Source: Amyelois transitella (Eukaryota; Arthropoda; Insecta; Lepidoptera; Pyralidae). From it: 64,000 nucleotides of DNA. This document shows, one piece after another, positions 1 through 12,500 of this stretch. Within the stretch, counting starts at the first letter, position 1. Every line of letters begins with the position of its first letter. The notes below the pieces were generated by a model, which had not been told where the DNA came from, ran no database searches, and was given only the letters and a program-made list of their open reading frames with translations. The stretch is from positions 1,694,001 through 1,758,000 of the forward strand of contig NC_083526.1 of NCBI RefSeq assembly GCF_032362555.1. Reading direction: 5' to 3'. A program made the position numbers and the translations under genes.

Positions 1-44
1 CAGAGAACCTTACTCTTTCTTTACATACATTACTAACACTTGTA

Positions 45-297
45 CATACATATGGTCACGTCTATATCCCTTACGGGTTAGACAGAGCCAAAAGTCTTGA
101 AAAGACTGAATAGCCACGTTCAGCTATTTGGCTTAATGATAGAATTGAGATTCAAATAGTGGCAGGTTGCTAGCCCATCGCCTACAGAAGAATCTCAAAT
201 TTGGAAGCATATCCCTTAGTCGCCTTTTACGACATCCATGGGAAAGAGATAGAGTGGTCCTATTCTTTTTTGTATGGGTGCCGGGAACCACACGGCA
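45..297 (-). mobile_element. Family-A SINE-like element
   Basis: Almost full copy of the commonest repeat here. In sense direction it starts TGCCGTGTGGTTCCCGGCAC, has CCCATGGATGTCGTAAAAGG, TTTTAGGCGATGGGCTAGC, TGTCACTATTTGAATCTC and AGACTGTTGGCTCTGTCTAC, and ends GACGTGATTATATGTATG with extra TATG units. Confidence 0.85.
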
Positions 298-432
298 CTA
301 CTACTAACACTTGTTTATAATAATAATAATTTATTCCCTCATTTCCAGGGGGAGGTAACCCGTCACCTTTCTCTGGGGCTGTTCATGTATAGCCTTTGAT
401 ATAATGGTATGATATACGGTATTTATTTCAAA

Positions 433-701
433 CTAGCTGTGTCCGCGACTTCGTCCGCGTGGAATAGTTATTTTGGGCATCACTGAAGCCCTCAAGGATG
501 AATAATTTTCCCCATTTTTTTTTCACATTTTCCATTATTTCTATGCTTCTTACAGTTGCAGCGTGATGTTATAAAGCCTAAAGCCTTCCTCGATGAATGG
601 TCTATTCAACGCAAAAATAATTTTTCAACTCGAACCGAACTCGAACTGAAATTAGCGCGTTCAAACAAACAAACTCTTCAGCTTTATAATATTAGTATAG
701 A
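433..701 (-). mobile_element. Non-autonomous Helitron-like element, family H1
   Basis: Read on the minus strand it starts TCTATACTAATATTATAAAG and ends GGACGAAGTCGCGGACACAG then CTAG, with A before and T after. TC..CTAG ends, insertion between A and T and a GC hairpin near the 3' end are Helitron traits. Confidence 0.8.
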
Positions 702-822
702 TTTAATTGCAAAAATGTACAAAAGGCGGACTTAATGCCGTTTGGCATTCTCTACCACCTAACCAGCTGACCAAACAGAGAACTTTAAGTTGTAAGGTAT
801 AGCATGTCGGTTAATATGACGG

Positions 823-955
823 CCTATTTGGCGTAGTTATAGAAACTTTCCTCTGAAGCAAATGGTCCCGCGTTCGAGCCCCGGTCAAGTCATGACGGAA
901 AAATAACTATATCTGATTTGCCAGGGTCTTCGATGTTTTTCTTTTAAGTATTATT
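823..955 (+). mobile_element. tRNA-like SINE head
   Basis: TGGCGTAGTTATAG (A-box-like) and GCGTTCGAGCCCC (B-box-like) at tRNA spacing. Diverged tRNA-like pieces of similar kind lie at 3140-3260 (-), 52490-52550 (-), 54780-54850 (+) and 56070-56150 (+). Confidence 0.6.
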
Positions 956-1503
956 TATAAATTACCTAAGGGATAGGATATATACTTGAGATTCCCTATG
1001 TGAGTCTCAATTAAGTATATCATTAAGCCAAACAGCTGAACGTGGCCTTTCAGTATTTTGACGACTGCTGGCTCTGTCCACCCCGCAAGGGATACAGACG
1101 TAATAAATTACCTACAGTACTTATCGTTGAGTTAGTAATTATAATATGATTATGACAAAAAACGTGAGACCTCGCATAAGAATTATGGACCTCGGCATTC
1201 GAAACAAATAATGATGATTGAAAGGTGTATCTGATAAAGTTAAGCACACTTGTTAAAGCATTTAAATTGGAAGTTAAAGGGTTAAGTGACATAAACGAAC
1301 ATACAGACATACCCGCGAGTCATCTTGTTTGTGCAGTGGTCAATGCTTTGAATTTCCATTTTGCATTCAATTGTAGCAATAACTGTTTAATCTAAGGTCA
1401 GATGTAACTATTGGAGGTCGATTAAGATGAATTGATTGATTATATGTTTACCCTACCCTGAGATGGTTGAGTTTTGACTCTTTTTGAAGCAAACTATAAT
1501 AAA

Positions 1504-1714
1504 TTAGAGGTCGCCCGCGACTTCGTCCGCGTGGAAACAATCCCGCGGTAACTCCGGGATAAAAAGTAGCCTTTATGTTATTCTGGGTCTTCAGCTACCT
1601 ACATACCAAATTTCATCGCAATCGGTTCAGTGGTGATTGCGTGAAAGAGTAACAAACATCCAGACTGACATCCTGACATACTCACAAACTTTCGCATATA
1701 TAATATTAGTAGGA
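1504..1714 (-). mobile_element. Helitron-like element, family H2
   Basis: Minus strand starts TCCTACTAATATTATATATG and contains GAAAGTTTGTGAGTATG; the 3' side is GCGGACGAAGTCGCGGGCG. The CTAG end is altered. A similar copy lies at 2329-2526 (-) and a fragment at 4376-4475. Confidence 0.78.
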
Positions 1715-3683
1715 TTTTAAGGAATTGGTAGGTAAGGTACATTCTTGATGCATAAAACTGAAAGTTGATTTTTTTTTAATGTCTTTCGGAGGAAATAACC
1801 CGATTATGTACACTTAATTGAACTTTAGTTTGACCGTTATCAAAAGTTGTGCATCATACACATAGATACGCAAAGATGAGGAAATATTTAAAGGAGAGGA
1901 CGTCGAGTACAGAGTTCAACACACTGCGAGCGGTTTAGTTTCTAAAAATCACATCACAGAAATGTAAGTGACATTGTTATGTAACATTTAGGGTCATGTG
2001 AACGACAAACTACTAGACTACTCCTTATGTAATTTCTCTGTATAATGTCTCGTCTAATTTTCTACATAAAATAAGTTTTGCCCGGTCAGTTCTAATTGTA
2101 ATGCATATGTATTAAATGACTTAAGTTAACGGACTGATGATATCTGGCTTAAATGAAATGAATCTACACGAGCGGCTTTTTAAGCAATATAATCAGATAG
2201 TTTTCAACAACATCTATGGAATAAACTGCTTTGTTTTTTAAAAATTCACTATCGCATTCTCCTGTGAGAAATGCTCTGTGTCTTGAATTCATTGACCGCA
2301 TGTAACACTATACCCACGTTCATTTGACATAGAGGCCGCCCGCGACTTCGTCCGCATGGAAACCCTATCAATCCCGCGGGAACTCTGGGATAAAAAGTAG
2401 CCTATGTGTTATTCTGGGTCTTTAGCTACCTACATACCAAATTTCATGGTAATCGGTTCAGTAGTTTTTGCGTGAAAGAGTAACAAACATTCCATACAAA
2501 CTTTCGCCTTTATAATAGTAGTAGGATAGGATTGTAAGACACAATTGATATGTCAATGAGAATGCAGATTTAATTTCTACATTAAACACTGGAAGCGACA
2601 AAAATCGGTCATTTGCGAGACGGACTTCCGCGTCAAGGGTTCCACATAGAAATTTTGTACATACCTACATACATATATTCACGTCTATATCCCTTGCGGG
2701 GTAGACAGAGTCAGTAGTCTTGAAAAGACTGATTGACCACGTTCAGCTGTTTGACTTAATGGTGTAGTAGATTATTTTCAATAATTTTTTCATTTCAAGT
2801 TTTTAGTTCAAATGAAGCAGTAGGTATGTATGTACTGCACATACAACACACGACATGTCATAATGTTAACGCGTAGATTCAAACTATTGACGCCAATGAA
2901 CTAGCGACGAAAATACATTATTTGAATGTTTGTACGCGATAACTTTCGTCTATGTCTTCTCTGATTTTACATATATTATATACATACATAAAATCACGCC
3001 TCTTTCCCGCAGGGGTAGGCAGAGACTACCTCTTTCCACTTGCCACGATCTCTGCACACTTCCTTCGCTTCATCCACATTCATTCATTTCATTCTTCTCT
3101 GATTTTGATGAAATTTAAAAGATATGTAGGATCTGTAATTTTTTTTTTTCAATGTTTGCATACCCACATCCACCACGTGGTCAAGGTGGGATTTGAACCT
3201 GTGCCTTCATTGCGTCAATCAAGCATTTCTATACCGCACTTCGTCGATTCTTCCACCGACACTATTAAGCTGAGACTAGTCTGTTTTGAATACTGTCCTC
3301 AGTTTTAAAATACCTCAGAAAACTATCTCTCCAATATTTTAAACAGGAACAATATTCGTCTACAAGTTTTCGAGATTAGCACATACGTATAGACAGAGAA
3401 AAAAGGGGACACGATCCCTTCATGGGACAAGTCCGCCATTTCAAGTGATTTATTTATTTTATAACTACGTACTATTTCTTGTAACTATGTAAATATCAAC
3501 AACAAACAACAAACAAACTTTTCTTTATGATATGTAGTGATAGCGATCCAGCTCAGTAACCTGACACAGCTTCGCTCAACAAATACAACATTTTGTGTGA
3601 CATCCCTATTCGTTCCCAACAAAACTGATAAAGCCCCAAAAAATATTGATCTCGGCATGATCACAGATAGCGCAGTTTGATAC

Positions 3684-3945
3684 GATACATACATATAATC
3701 ACGTCTATATCCCTTGCGGGGTAGACAGAGCCAACAGTCTCGAAAAGACTGATAGGCTATGTTCAGCTATTTGGCTTTAAGATAGAATTGAGATTCAAAT
3801 AGTGACAGGTTGCTAACCCATCGCCTAAAAGAAGAATCCCAAGTTTATAAGCCTACCCCTCAGTCGCCTTTTACGACATCCATGGGAGCGAGATGGAGTA
3901 GTCCTATTCTTTTTCTATTGGTGCCGGGAACCACACGGCTGATAC
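3684..3945 (-). mobile_element. Family-A SINE-like element
   Basis: Nearly complete copy from ACATATAATCACGTCTATAT to CCGGGAACCACACGGC. Truncated relatives lie at 960-1105 (+), 2660-2770 (-), 4235-4375 (+) and 5895-6030 (-). Confidence 0.85.
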
Positions 3946-6691
3946 GACGTGTGATACGATAAAATCATAATTTAGTTAACGCGCCAAATCTGTACAGATA
4001 TGACCACTCTCGTTATCTTTGGTAGCCTTCAGATAACGCTGATAGTGTCGCAACTCTGTTTTGTGTGCACTGTCCGAATAAATGCCCTATAGGGATTTAT
4101 TTTTCCAGTTTCACTATCTTGGCAGGAGTGAAAATATTAGACTAATTGAGGAAAAAATAACTTGCTTGCGCCTAAAAAGAATGTTTCTTTTTTATTGTTC
4201 AATAAATGAAGTACGTGTTTTTTTTTTAAATAAGAATAGGGCCACTCCATATCTTTCCCATGGATGTCGTAAAAGGCGACTAAGGGATAGGCTTATAAAC
4301 TTGGGATTCTTTTTTAGGCGATGGGTTAGCAATCTGTCATTATTAGAATCTCAATTCTATCATTAAGCCAAACGATCAACGATCAACTACCTACATACCA
4401 ATTTACCTACGTGAAAGAGTAACAAACTTCCATACTGACATACTCACAAACTTTCGCATTTCTAATATTAGTAGGATTCAAACCGCAACTTGACCACGCG
4501 ACAGCTGTGGCCTTTAATTAACCGCTTAGCTAATGCTCCTCTATATAAGACACCTAAATAAAAACCTATAAATAGTTTTAGTTTTAAATTAATTAGTTTG
4601 TAAGTATCTTTTTTTTTCTTTTTATAAGTAGTTGTAGCTTTAGTTATAATTTGATATAATAAATACTTATATAAATAAAAACTATATTGCTAAAGAAAAA
4701 AAATATAGTAAGACTAGTTATTACATTCGATAACAGAGAGAACCAAAAATGAGACATTATATCTTTGGAAAACATGAACCAGCACGGATAAGTAATATTT
4801 CCCTTACGGTGAGGGAAAAACATCGTGAGGAAACCTGCACATTCTTGCGGATGGATTCCCCTGCAAAGGTTGCGGAGGTCAGATGAGAGTCGCTTCGTGT
4901 AAATACCTTGACTTACTCAATCCAGGACAGTGACCCGTAAATGTGCACCCCGGGCTTCTCCAGAAAGGTCAAGAAAGGACAGAATGTAACCGGGACTAAG
5001 GCCAGGATCAGGCAGATAAGGAATGTATCTAAGTGTAGTCCTTTTCTGTGACCCACTGTACTTTCCTCGGCGCCAACACTCGATCATGAATCTCTCAAAT
5101 GTTAAACAGTTGCTATTCAAAGTGATAACATCAAAAAATCTTATCCGTATTGATTTAAGATTAGGATAAGCCATACTTGACCACTTAACAACTTTAGTTC
5201 GAGTAGAAAGGATAAAAAAATCATAAATACCTATAGCCCATTATTAGGCATATATTTGGTAAGATCTCTGCATACTTCCTTTGGTTCATCCACATTCATA
5301 CATTTTTCATGCAAGCTCGCCGATAAAAGGTACTCTTGTCCTAAACGTTGACTAGAACGTCTCTGATTTCAGGATACATACGTCTTAACCTTTTAATCTT
5401 GTCCCTACGTCTTCTTTCACAAAATACGTATGTTGGTCAAATCGGGGACGTCATGTTGTGAGCTGGCAAGAGTGCTTACTCTCAACCTAAAAGCTTGCAA
5501 GAAGAGAATTATGCAAGAATTTATTGACGAAGATGCAATGTAGTGGAGAAATTAGGTCTCAGCCTACCTCTCTGGGAAAGTACCTACTTTATATTATGTT
5601 TATTTGAATTTAAGTACTCAGCTAGCAAACTGATTGAGATGCCGAGGTAACCGTATAGAGTTAACCCGCTAACGAACAACTAATGATGCTAATTAAATGG
5701 CGTGAGGTCACACGGACCGACTAATCCACGGTACATACAGATATTAAACGCGCATGTAACGTACCTTTATTTTATCTCGGACGTTTCGAATCATGTTAAA
5801 ATGATCCGTGGTCACCGAGCGAGGTACCTATGTTACGGGCACTTTAATACCCTTTTTATGGATTTATGGTATAATGACACGCGAAAGTTAATCATACATA
5901 TATATAGTCACGTCTATATCTCTTACGGGGTAAACAGAGCCGGAGGCCCGAAAAGACTGAATGGCCACATTCAGCTGCTCGGCTTAATGATGGAATTGAG
6001 ATCCAAATAGTGACAGGTTGCTAGCTTGTTGGGTTAGAATGTTTATCATAATCAGTAAGATTTATTCTTTAAACAACAGTCTCTTCTCTAGTTTTGAGTG
6101 TTCAAAATATCTAAATCTTGACATTATCATGCATGCAGTGAAAATCATTTTATCTCCTACATTTTGAGATGGCTACTAGATATCAAGTATCTATATATCG
6201 ATAAATTTATATTTAGAACTTGTTATTAAACACCCTGCTTGAGAGCTCATAGATTGTTATTATCGATTTATGGTCATATAAATTCGGTAGCTTATTATAG
6301 CATCGTTGAATTGATTTATGGCTACGTAGTGACAATCACTCTTTATTTAAATGTTTCATGAGTCATTTAGATTGAACTATAATAGCCCACGATCGCATTA
6401 TTTACAGTTTACAAAATACATATATTATCACACCTTTTATTAAACTCTTTTTTTTATTTGTTTTTTTCTTTTGTTGGTATCCAAATAAAACAAGCATCGT
6501 TGTTACGTTGTTGTATCACGCACAAAGACACATGCCAAGTGGCGGCCATTTTGGAGTTACGAGTAGCAATTGTTTAAGTACATATTTAAGTTTGTTTTTA
6601 TTATTTGGCAAATAAACAATTTTTCTTTCTACTCTTTCTCGGAAGGGTAGGCGGAGACTACAACTTTTCACTTCCCACGATCCAGGGATCG

Positions 6692-6755
6692 GAAAAAGAC
6701 GCATAGCGATCGAAAAGTATGCAGGTATACTTTTCGATCGCTAAGCGTCTTTTTC
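6692..6755. repeat. Inverted repeat, 29-bp arms, 6-nt loop
   Basis: Arms 6692-6720 and 6727-6755 pair with one mismatch (6703/6744); each arm contains AGCGATCGAAAAGTAT or its complement. Confidence 0.93.
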
Positions 6756-7740
6756 TTCATGCATATTGTGGAATCATTCCTTTTCAAATATAATACCTAG
6801 ACACCTGAATAATAGTCTATATTTCAGGAACTTTATAACAAAAGACTAGGTATTCAACATGGCGAAAATATAAGGTACCTAAATCCTTTGTACGGAATGG
6901 AACCATAAATATTTTACGCGAGTTTTCTGCGACTAGCATGCAGCAATTTTAAGTTATGTTTTTAAAGTACTTATCTCTTTCTCTCTCATCTCTAAGTGTT
7001 CCCGGTTGCACCCTCCACATAAGTGTTTCGGGGCCCGGGGTCTGCCTTATGACCTCTTTTCTCTCCACTTGTAAACTAAAGTATTTAAGGAATTTATACG
7101 TGACTTTATGTATGTTGCGGGGTAGACAGGGCCAACAGTCTTGAATAGGCTGAATGGAAACGCTCAGCTTATACATACCAGTTAACTGGAAATTCCAATA
7201 CGAGTAGTACTTATACCTACGTATGTTACGTATTATTTTTATGTAGGTAAATTAAATCAGGTAAGTAGGTAATCACTAAAACACGAGTTCCTTGGTTTCA
7301 TCACTCTTGATTACCATGGAGTTGCATAGAAATTATTTTCCTGGTTATCTTCTTACTTCTTATCATACAAAGGTACTTAGACACTATTTATAAAAAAAAA
7401 AAATATGCCTTATTTTTTTCTCTTACACGCGAGTATCCGTTTTGTACGAACCTACTTAAGGTAGGTAAAGTTTTATGTTGTACAAATACTTTTTAAATTA
7501 TTCTCTTCTTTCTCATGGCTTTAGTCCAGGTTGCATCCTCATTACTCTGGAGAGTATGCCTTTGACCATAGATCCTGGTGATCGCATTATACAAAGGTTA
7601 ATAGGTATGTAAGTTATTTCTACGTAAGTTCCTATTTAAGAATAGTCAATCACGTCTTTATCCGTTACGGACAGACAAAACCGACAGTCTTAAAAAGACT
7701 GTAGGTCAGGCCGCTTATTATCATCAGCTAAGTATTCAAT

Positions 7741-7980
7741 CTTCGTCGTTACCTTTTCCCACTTTCTACGTGAGGTCGGCACAGTACCTATGTTAGTTTT
7801 TTCCAATTACTTCTGTCAATTGCCATCTCACTGGTCACTCCCTTTCTCCTCATACTGTCCTTTACGCCGTCCATCCATCTCTTTTTAGGTCTTCCCCTAT
7901 ATCTTGAACCTTTCACTTCCATATTTAAGGCTCTTTTAGTAACATGACCTTCCTCTCTTCTCATGATGTGTCCGTGTGTG
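7741..7980 (-). mobile_element. 5'-truncated RTE-type LINE fragment with 15-bp target duplication
   Basis: The minus strand encodes HIMRREEGHVTKRALNMEVK, then GRPKKRWMDGVKDSMRRKGV, then DRSNWKKLT, typical of the end of an RTE-type ORF. AGCTAAGTATTCAAT lies on both sides (7726-7740 and 7981-7995), a perfect 15-bp target duplication. It belongs to a different LINE family from 14376. Confidence 0.87.
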
Positions 7981-7999
7981 AGCTAAGTATTCAATATTT

Positions 8000-9512
8000 A
8001 ATATTATTCAGTTAAGTATTCAATAAATTAATGATTAGTTATTTAAAATTAATTTTTCCTTTATTATTTACCTTGTAGCTAAAGGTCGAAGTACCCGTAT
8101 GTTTATAAATACTTTACTAATCGGGTTTTATGTATATTGAACTAAGTGATTATTTTAGTTAATTTTATTTACATACTTTGTCAAATACAAACAATATAAA
8201 TATGCATACGGTAAAATGAATGCCGAAATCCCATGATTATCACGAAATGTATGGAAAATAAATGTCTGAAATTTTACGATAATGAATAAACATACATATT
8301 TTTTGTAAGTATAATACAAAATATTAAGTAGGTATGTTCTACGTATTATGATAGTTACTTAGTTATATATTTCGCGTGTTCGAAATTTTTTATGTTATCT
8401 ATTGATATTATTAATAATTTATTCTTAAAAATGGTATTTTATAAAGTTTCTCTTTGCAAATATTTTATGTTTTACAAGAAAAGTAGTGCTACTTTTATTT
8501 AAGTTTTACTCAGGTCAAATGAATTAAAACATTTTCAAAAATATTTTTAACAACTGTTATTTAAAAGTTTATGTAGGAACTGCGGTTTATTTCGTCTATT
8601 TGTAAAAGTAAAACCAATACTTACATGCCTGTGGGACAGGGTACCTAAGTATGCATGATAAGATAAAATTAGGGTAGTTATCTAATAGTTAAATGGTTGG
8701 TACTCACCAATTAAAGTTAAAAATATGTCAAGAACTAAAATTACTATGCACAAACACAGCTGCAACACAAACAAAACAATGAATTATAAAAATCCAGTAA
8801 TCCAGTGTAACGAAAAAAATAATGTTCTATTTTTGAATTGTATTAGCGCGTTGTTTATTTGCGCGCTTGGCGGTTGGCGGGATACTGTTAGGCCATGTGT
8901 TATTTTATTTGCCCGCTCGACGATTCAAATTGTGAGATGAAGATTGGATACAATCGAAAATCATTATAAATTGGTTATATAAAGCAGACAAGTCGAAATG
9001 CATTGCGTTAATATACATATGTCTTTATTAAAAAAATGTGTTTGATTTAACTTTTAACTTCAACCAAAAATTGAGGTGAGGTTCATCACGGTTTCATCAG
9101 ACTTCGTTTAAGGTGTAGACAATTTTTTTGTTGCTTTTGACTACATCCTATTCCTACCTAACTATATTTATAAGTTTTCTATTTAAAAGATTTAATCGAA
9201 ATCGGTTAGGTCCTCTAAATATTTCGTTGTAAGAAGAAAATTATAATCTTATAAAATAACATTAATTTACTTATAAAAATATACCTGTTTTGAATTCTAT
9301 CACCATATTTACCACTGTCATTTATTCTATAGAGCTCTGTGCTTTAAAAAAAGTCAATCAATGTCAAAGGCAAATGTCGGACAGACTATTGCTGTCATTT
9401 GTCCTCGCACATGTTCGCACGTGTTTGTTTATTTTTATGATCCAGAAAGATTGAATTTGATATTTCTTTTAATTTTAATTCTGTTCGTCGTAAATGCTTA
9501 CACAATCCTAAA
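8000..9512. other. Gene-free AT-rich stretch upstream of RPA2
   Basis: No gene, and no repeat family recognised. The last 150 bases before the RPA2 ATG should contain its promoter and 5' UTR, but no clear core motif was identified. Confidence 0.6.
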
Positions 9513-12500
9513 ATGAAAGGAAAAAAGAGTGAACAAAAGCCTTCACTTGCTTACACGGGCAGTAAAGACTATAGTAAGCCGCCTAAAATAGCAAACCCGG
9601 TTAGTACTAGTTTAGTAATTTTTTTCTATTATTTACGTTATACTATAGAATTATTTATTGTATTACATATTGGTAAATTTATCTTTATATATATCTTCTC
9701 TCTTTCAGCTTTTACAATGCCTCGGAGCACCACATATAGACTCATTCAACTACATGCTTCAAGATGGGTTGAAAATTGCCATCGAAGACTTATTGCCTGC
9801 ACATTTTGAAGGTCCCAATGGTGAAAAGGTTAAAATAACTATAGACGATGCTGCATTTTCGAAACCCAGTGTTCCAATTGATGTGGTGGGTGTTAAAAAC
9901 CAGCAGGTTTGGCCCACTGAGTGTAGGCAAAGGGCCGCTACATACAGGGGTGATTTTAAAATAAGAATGACTGTGAGTGTTGATGGGAAATCCGTTTCGG
10001 TGGACAAGTCTATGGGAAGCCTGCCTATTATGGTTAAGGTGTGTATTCTGTGTTCTATATAAATTTAAATATTTTTTTAATTTTTTACATTTTGATGGCA
10101 ATGGATAACTTTAGGTCCCTATCGGTAACTAGCCCAAGAAAGTCGAAAGGCGGATCCCGGGCCCTTAAACACTTGTGGAGGGTGCTTATAAGGTTTTTGC
10201 AGACTAAGGGAAAGGTTAATAAACTTAGGATTTTTCTTGTAGATTGTGGGCTAGTAACCTGTCTATTTGAATCTCAATTCCATCATATAGCCATACAGGA
10301 AAATGTGGCCTTTCAGTCTTTCCAAAACTTTTGGCTCTGTCTACCCTTCTAGCCTTCAGATAAGATGAGATATTAACTTAAATATTTTTAAAATTGAAAC
10401 TTTTTCACTGTAGGTTTTGTTTTTTTTTTATTTTATTCATATTTCTATTTATTTTTAGTCCAAGATGTGCCACCTAGCAGACCTGTCGCCGGAAGAGCTG
10501 ATCCAGCACAATGAACATGCAGACGAGTGGGGGGGATATTTTGTGGTCAAGGTAAATCATAGCTTTTACATAGATACATATGGTCACATCCATGTCTCTT
10601 GCGGGGTGGACAGGGCCAACAGTCTTGAAAAGACTGAATGGCCACCTTCAGCTATTTGGCTTAATGATAGAATTGAGATTCAAATAGTGACAGGTTAGCA
10701 ACCTGTCACTATTCTACTATACCCATTGCCTAAAAGAAGAATCCCAAGTTTATAAGCCTATCCCTTAGTCGCCTTTTACGACTAAATGGGAACGAGATGG
10801 AGTGGTCCTATTCTTTTTTTATTGGTGCCGGGAACCACACGGCACTATATAGAGTTAATAAATTTAAAAATAAGGCAGTTGAAGGTTTCTTTTTTAATGT
10901 GGTTGAAAATAACTCTCTGTTTGCAGGGTCACGAGCGGCTAGCGAGAATGTTGCTTGTCACCAGGAGGAACTACCCGGTGGCCATCAAGCGGCCATCTTG
11001 GAAAATGAGAGGAAACCTGTTCTCGGAATACGGCATACTGGTTCGGTGCGTGAAGAGTGATCAGACTAGCACTGTAAGTTGTTTTTGATCACCATTTCAT
11101 CTTTTTCCCGTGGCTTTCGTAAGAGGCTACTAAGTGATATACTTAGTTTCTTATCCTGTAGTAGATTTGGAAGGCATATTGATTAGTTCTAGCTGTCATC
11201 ACTATTACTTCTATCAGATTGCAGTCGTAAAGCCATGCCTGGGAATGTTGTGATGTGAAAGAAGATTTAGCTACAGTTATAGAAAAGGGTATGTTAAAAT
11301 AGTTTGGTCATGTGGAGAGGATGAATGAAAGCAGGTTGACTAAGCAGATATACAAGGAGAGTGTGGTCGGAGTGGGAAGGCCTACAAATCTATCTTGATC
11401 AAATTAAGGACATCCTGGCAAAGGGTCAGGTCAAGAGTACCCGAAACTGCCGAGCTTGCATGAAGAGAGTTATGAATGTGGATGAAGTGAAGGAATCGTG
11501 GCAAGTGGAAAGATGTAGTGTCTGCCTACCCCTCCGCGAAAGAGGCGTGATTTTATGAATGTAAGCCATGCCTATACGCGACCTAAAATATGCGATGCCT
11601 TTATTGGCCACTTACACACACGACAACTACAAACAAATGACACATCAACTGAATGACATGCTTATTAATGAAACCTTATTGAAAACATAACATGTTTTTT
11701 ACTGCCCTCAAGATGGTAGTTTTTAGTTTCACCTGTATGTTTGCATGTTTGTCCGCGATTATCTTGCGTTTCGCTGAACCCTGACACTGAACTGAAAGTT
11801 TTAATAAAAGTGTTGGCACACTTAGGAGGTTTTAGAAATTACCCGACTTCAAAAAAGGAGGATATCATTTGGATGCAGTTCTCTTTTTATATAAGTTATT
11901 TAAATGATTTGTGATTGAAATGTTAGATTTACCTTGTAACCTCTTTTTTTTACAAATATCAATTGTATATTTTCAGAACAACGTCCTACATTTTCTACAA
12001 AACGGCACTTGTAAGCTGATGTTCTCTCATCGCAAAGTGATGTACTACGCGCCTCTACTTCTAATATTGAAGTGCTTGGTGGACTGGCCTGACCATTATA
12101 TTTACAGGCTGCTGTTGAACGGGAAGAAGGATGATCTGTATTATATGAAGTAAGTATAAGTTTATGATTGCAATGAATAGGAACTTGTGCTTTGTTTTTT
12201 TTGTAAAATAACATAATTCGGGCAAATTCATTTTACATTTTAGTGCCTCGAATAAGAATTAAAATGAGTGCTTTTTCAAATATTACTGTTTAATGTATAA
12301 TACGAATAATTCGCAAAATAAAGAAAGAAATGTCTTAATTTATTACGACTTCATAGCGTATAAAAATTTTAAAAACTCCCAACAGAAATTAAAGTAAAAA
12401 AAATAAAATTAACTCAATCTAAAGGTAGTTTAGTATGTCTTCTTCCTCTTGGCTTTAGCCCCGGTTGGATCCTTACAACTCTGGAGAGTAACACTGTATC

